Positions 34,759 to 36,384 of a stretch of DNA of 36,384 bases are shown one piece after another (position 1 is the first letter of the stretch; every line of letters begins with the position of its first letter). Position numbers and translations under genes: made by a program. The DNA comes from Rhodoferax sp. (lineage in GTDB: Bacteria; Pseudomonadota; Gammaproteobacteria; Burkholderiales; Burkholderiaceae_C), in NCBI GenBank assembly GCA_011391545.1, contig JAABQI010000225.1, positions 1-36,384 of the forward strand. The letters run 5' to 3'. The notes below the pieces were generated by a model. It saw only the letters and a list, made by a program, of their open reading frames with translations. It was not told the DNA's origin and searched no databases.

Positions 34759-35750
34759 GCTTTTTCCCAAGTCAAAACAATTTTGCCAACATGTTGGTTG
34801 GATTCCATCAAGGCATGCGCCCTGGCCGCATCGGCGGCTGCAAACACACTGTGAATCACCGGCTTGATCTGGCCGCTTGCCAGCAGGGGCCATACGGTCT
34901 TCAGACACGCCTGCGCAATCTCCGCCTTGAACGCCACCGACCGGGGCCGCAAGGTCGAGCCGGTGATCGTCAGGCGGCGGCGCAACACCAGGCCCGCGTT
35001 GAATTCACTTTTAGTGCCCCCTTGCACGGCAATGATGACCAGTCGGCCATCCTCGCGCAAGCTCTGCACCTCCCTGGCCACATAGTCGCCAGCCACCATG
35101 TCCAGAATCACATCGACGCCCTGCCCCTGCGTGAGCCTGGCAATCTCGGCCTGAAAATCCTGCGTCTTGTAATTGATCGCCGCATCAGCGCCAAGGGCCA
35201 GACAGGCTGCGCACTTGTCATCACTGCCTGCGGTCCCAAACACCTGCGCCCCCATGGCTTTCGCCAGTTGGATCGCCGTGACACCGATGCCGCTGGTCCC
35301 GCCCTGGACCAACACCGTCTCACCCGCTGCCAGGCGGCCGCGGTCCATCAGGTTGCTCCAAACCGTGAAAAAGGTCTCGGGCAGACTTGCAGCCTGCACA
35401 TCACTCAGGCCGTCGGGCACCGGCAGGCATTGGGCAATCGGCGCCACGCACCACTGGGCGTAACCGCCACCCGCGACCAAAGCGCAGACCCGGTCCCCCA
35501 GCTTGAAGCCAGCCATTGACAACTCAGCCGCATCGCCCTGCTCAACCACACCCGCCACTTCCAGACCGGGAATGTCCGAGGCACCCGGCGGCACCGGGTA
35601 CAAGCCCATACGCTGCAACACATCGGGCCGGTTGACACCACTGGCAGTCACGCGAATAAGCAACTCCCCGGCGCCAGCCACTGGCACCGGTCGCTCAACC
35701 AGACGCAAAACGTCCGGCGCTCCATAACTTGTGATTTCAATCGCTTGCAT
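34755..35750 (-). CDS. NAD(P)H-quinone oxidoreductase, PIG3/zeta-crystallin family
   Basis: 331-residue medium-chain dehydrogenase/reductase of the quinone oxidoreductase group. The N-terminal GroES-like domain starts [19 protein letters not shown] and contains [20 protein letters not shown], followed by the Rossmann domain with [20 protein letters not shown]. It lacks the catalytic zinc cysteines, as expected for this family. Reduces quinones with NADPH; the physiological substrate is unknown. Located between pnp and tpiA, an arrangement familiar from other Burkholderiales. Confidence 0.9.
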   Translation of the reverse strand: MQAIEITSYGAPDVLRLVERPVPVAGAGELLIRVTASGVNRPDVLQRMGLYPVPPGASDIPGLEVAGVVEQGDAAELSMAGFKLGDRVCALVAGGGYAQWCVAPIAQCLPVPDGLSDVQAASLPETFFTVWSNLMDRGRLAAGETVLVQGGTSGIGVTAIQLAKAMGAQVFGTAGSDDKCAACLALGADAAINYKTQDFQAEIARLTQGQGVDVILDMVAGDYVAREVQSLREDGRLVIIAVQGGTKSEFNAGLVLRRRLTITGSTLRPRSVAFKAEIAQACLKTVWPLLASGQIKPVIHSVFAAADAARAHALMESNQHVGKIVLTWEKA

Positions 35751-35814
35751 TGTTATTTGCGCCTCAAGCCCTTTTGAATCGAGCCATCGGCCATCAATTT
35801 CAAATGATGAATGA

Positions 35815-36384
35815 TCAACCTCGGTTTTCCTGTGCCGGGCGCTCCAGCAGCGCTTTCATGGACAGCTTGACACGGCCTTTTTCATCTGTTTCCAAGACCT
35901 TGACCTTGACGATCTGGCCTTCGGACAAATAGTCGGTGACCTTTTCGACGCGTTCATGGGCGATCTGGCTGATGTGCAACAGGCCATCCTTGCCGGGCAA
36001 CAAAGTGATCAGTGCGCCGAAATCAAGAATCTTGACAACCGGGCCTTCGTAGATCTTGCCGATTTCAACCTCGGCGGTGATCTGCTCGATGCGGCGCTTG
36101 GCTTCTTCGGCCTTGGCCGGGTCAGCCGAGGCAATGGTGATGGTGCCATCTTCGTCGATGTTGATCTGCGTGCCGGTTTCCTCGGTCAGCGCACGAATCA
36201 CCGAGCCGCCCTTGCCGATCACGTCACGGATCTTCTCGGGGTTGATCTTCATGGTGAACAGGCGAGGTGCAAAAGTGGACACCTCGGTCTTGGCCACGGC
36301 CATCGCCTCGGTCATCTTGCCCAGAATGTGCATGCGGGCTTCCTTGGCCTGCGCCAGCGCCACCTGCATGATTTCCTTGGTGAT
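35815..36384 (-). CDS. pnp: Polyribonucleotide nucleotidyltransferase, C-terminal part
   Basis: 3' end of the gene for PNPase, the phosphorolytic 3'-5' exoribonuclease of the degradosome. The frame is open to the window edge ([21 protein letters not shown]), so the start is outside. Present are the KH domain ([21 protein letters not shown] region, with the GKGG loop) and the S1 RNA-binding domain ([20 protein letters not shown] to [10 protein letters not shown]). The two RNase PH domains lie beyond the window. The C-terminus is normal in length. Confidence 0.97.
   Translation of the reverse strand: MTKEIMQVALAQAKEARMHILGKMTEAMAVAKTEVSTFAPRLFTMKINPEKIRDVIGKGGSVIRALTEETGTQINIDEDGTITIASADPAKAEEAKRRIEQITAEVEIGKIYEGPVVKILDFGALITLLPGKDGLLHISQIAHERVEKVTDYLSEGQIVKVKVLETDEKGRVKLSMKALLERPAQENRG

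Overview
The window looks like a chromosomal segment of a betaproteobacterium of the order Burkholderiales, most likely family Comamonadaceae (Rhodoferax or Polaromonas type). This rests on GC-rich coding sequence, on the pnp - quinone oxidoreductase - tpiA - secG - tRNA-Leu - nuoA-to-nuoN order that I recognise from that group, and on dispersed palindromic repeats of a kind common there. Species cannot be settled from sequence reading alone. Nearly all of the DNA is coding. No gap exceeds about 160 bases, and I see no phage, IS transposase or CRISPR array.

Left region (1-7.6 kb): after the tail of an amino-acid ABC transporter ATPase, a minus-strand operon reads kamA - kdd - kamB-like - kamDE - kal - kce. 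Together these encode lysine degradation through beta-lysine, the route known from clostridial lysine fermentation: L-lysine to beta-lysine (KamA), to 3,5-diaminohexanoate (KamDE), to 5-amino-3-oxohexanoate (Kdd), to acetoacetate plus 3-aminobutyryl-CoA (Kce), to crotonyl-CoA plus ammonia (Kal). KamD and KamE are fused into one 794-residue protein. Palindromic elements sit at the kamA/kdd, kdd/kamB and kamDE/kal boundaries and exactly at the KamD/KamE seam. Two of them are read in frame as protein.

Middle region (7.6-13.4 kb, plus strand): a divergently transcribed Lrp/AsnC regulator shares a promoter region with kamA that holds a near-perfect 31-bp operator-like palindrome. Then come ornithine cyclodeaminase, a PLP-dependent cysteine-synthase-family enzyme, an exported AttH/CrtC-type lipocalin-like protein and an MsbA-type ABC exporter. 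The last three are tightly packed.

Right region (13.4-36.4 kb, minus strand): a giant NAD-dependent glutamate dehydrogenase, a NUDIX hydrolase, the complete 14-gene respiratory complex I operon (nuoA to nuoN), tRNA-Leu(GAG), secG, tpiA, a quinone oxidoreductase and the 3' end of pnp.

Functionally (inference), the lysine route yields NADH at Kdd plus ammonia and acetyl/acetoacetyl/crotonyl units. Ornithine cyclodeaminase feeds proline, and GDH links glutamate to 2-oxoglutarate and NADH. Complex I can oxidise the NADH. The organism therefore appears to combine an oxygen-sensitive, fermentation-type amino-acid pathway with an ordinary respiratory chain.
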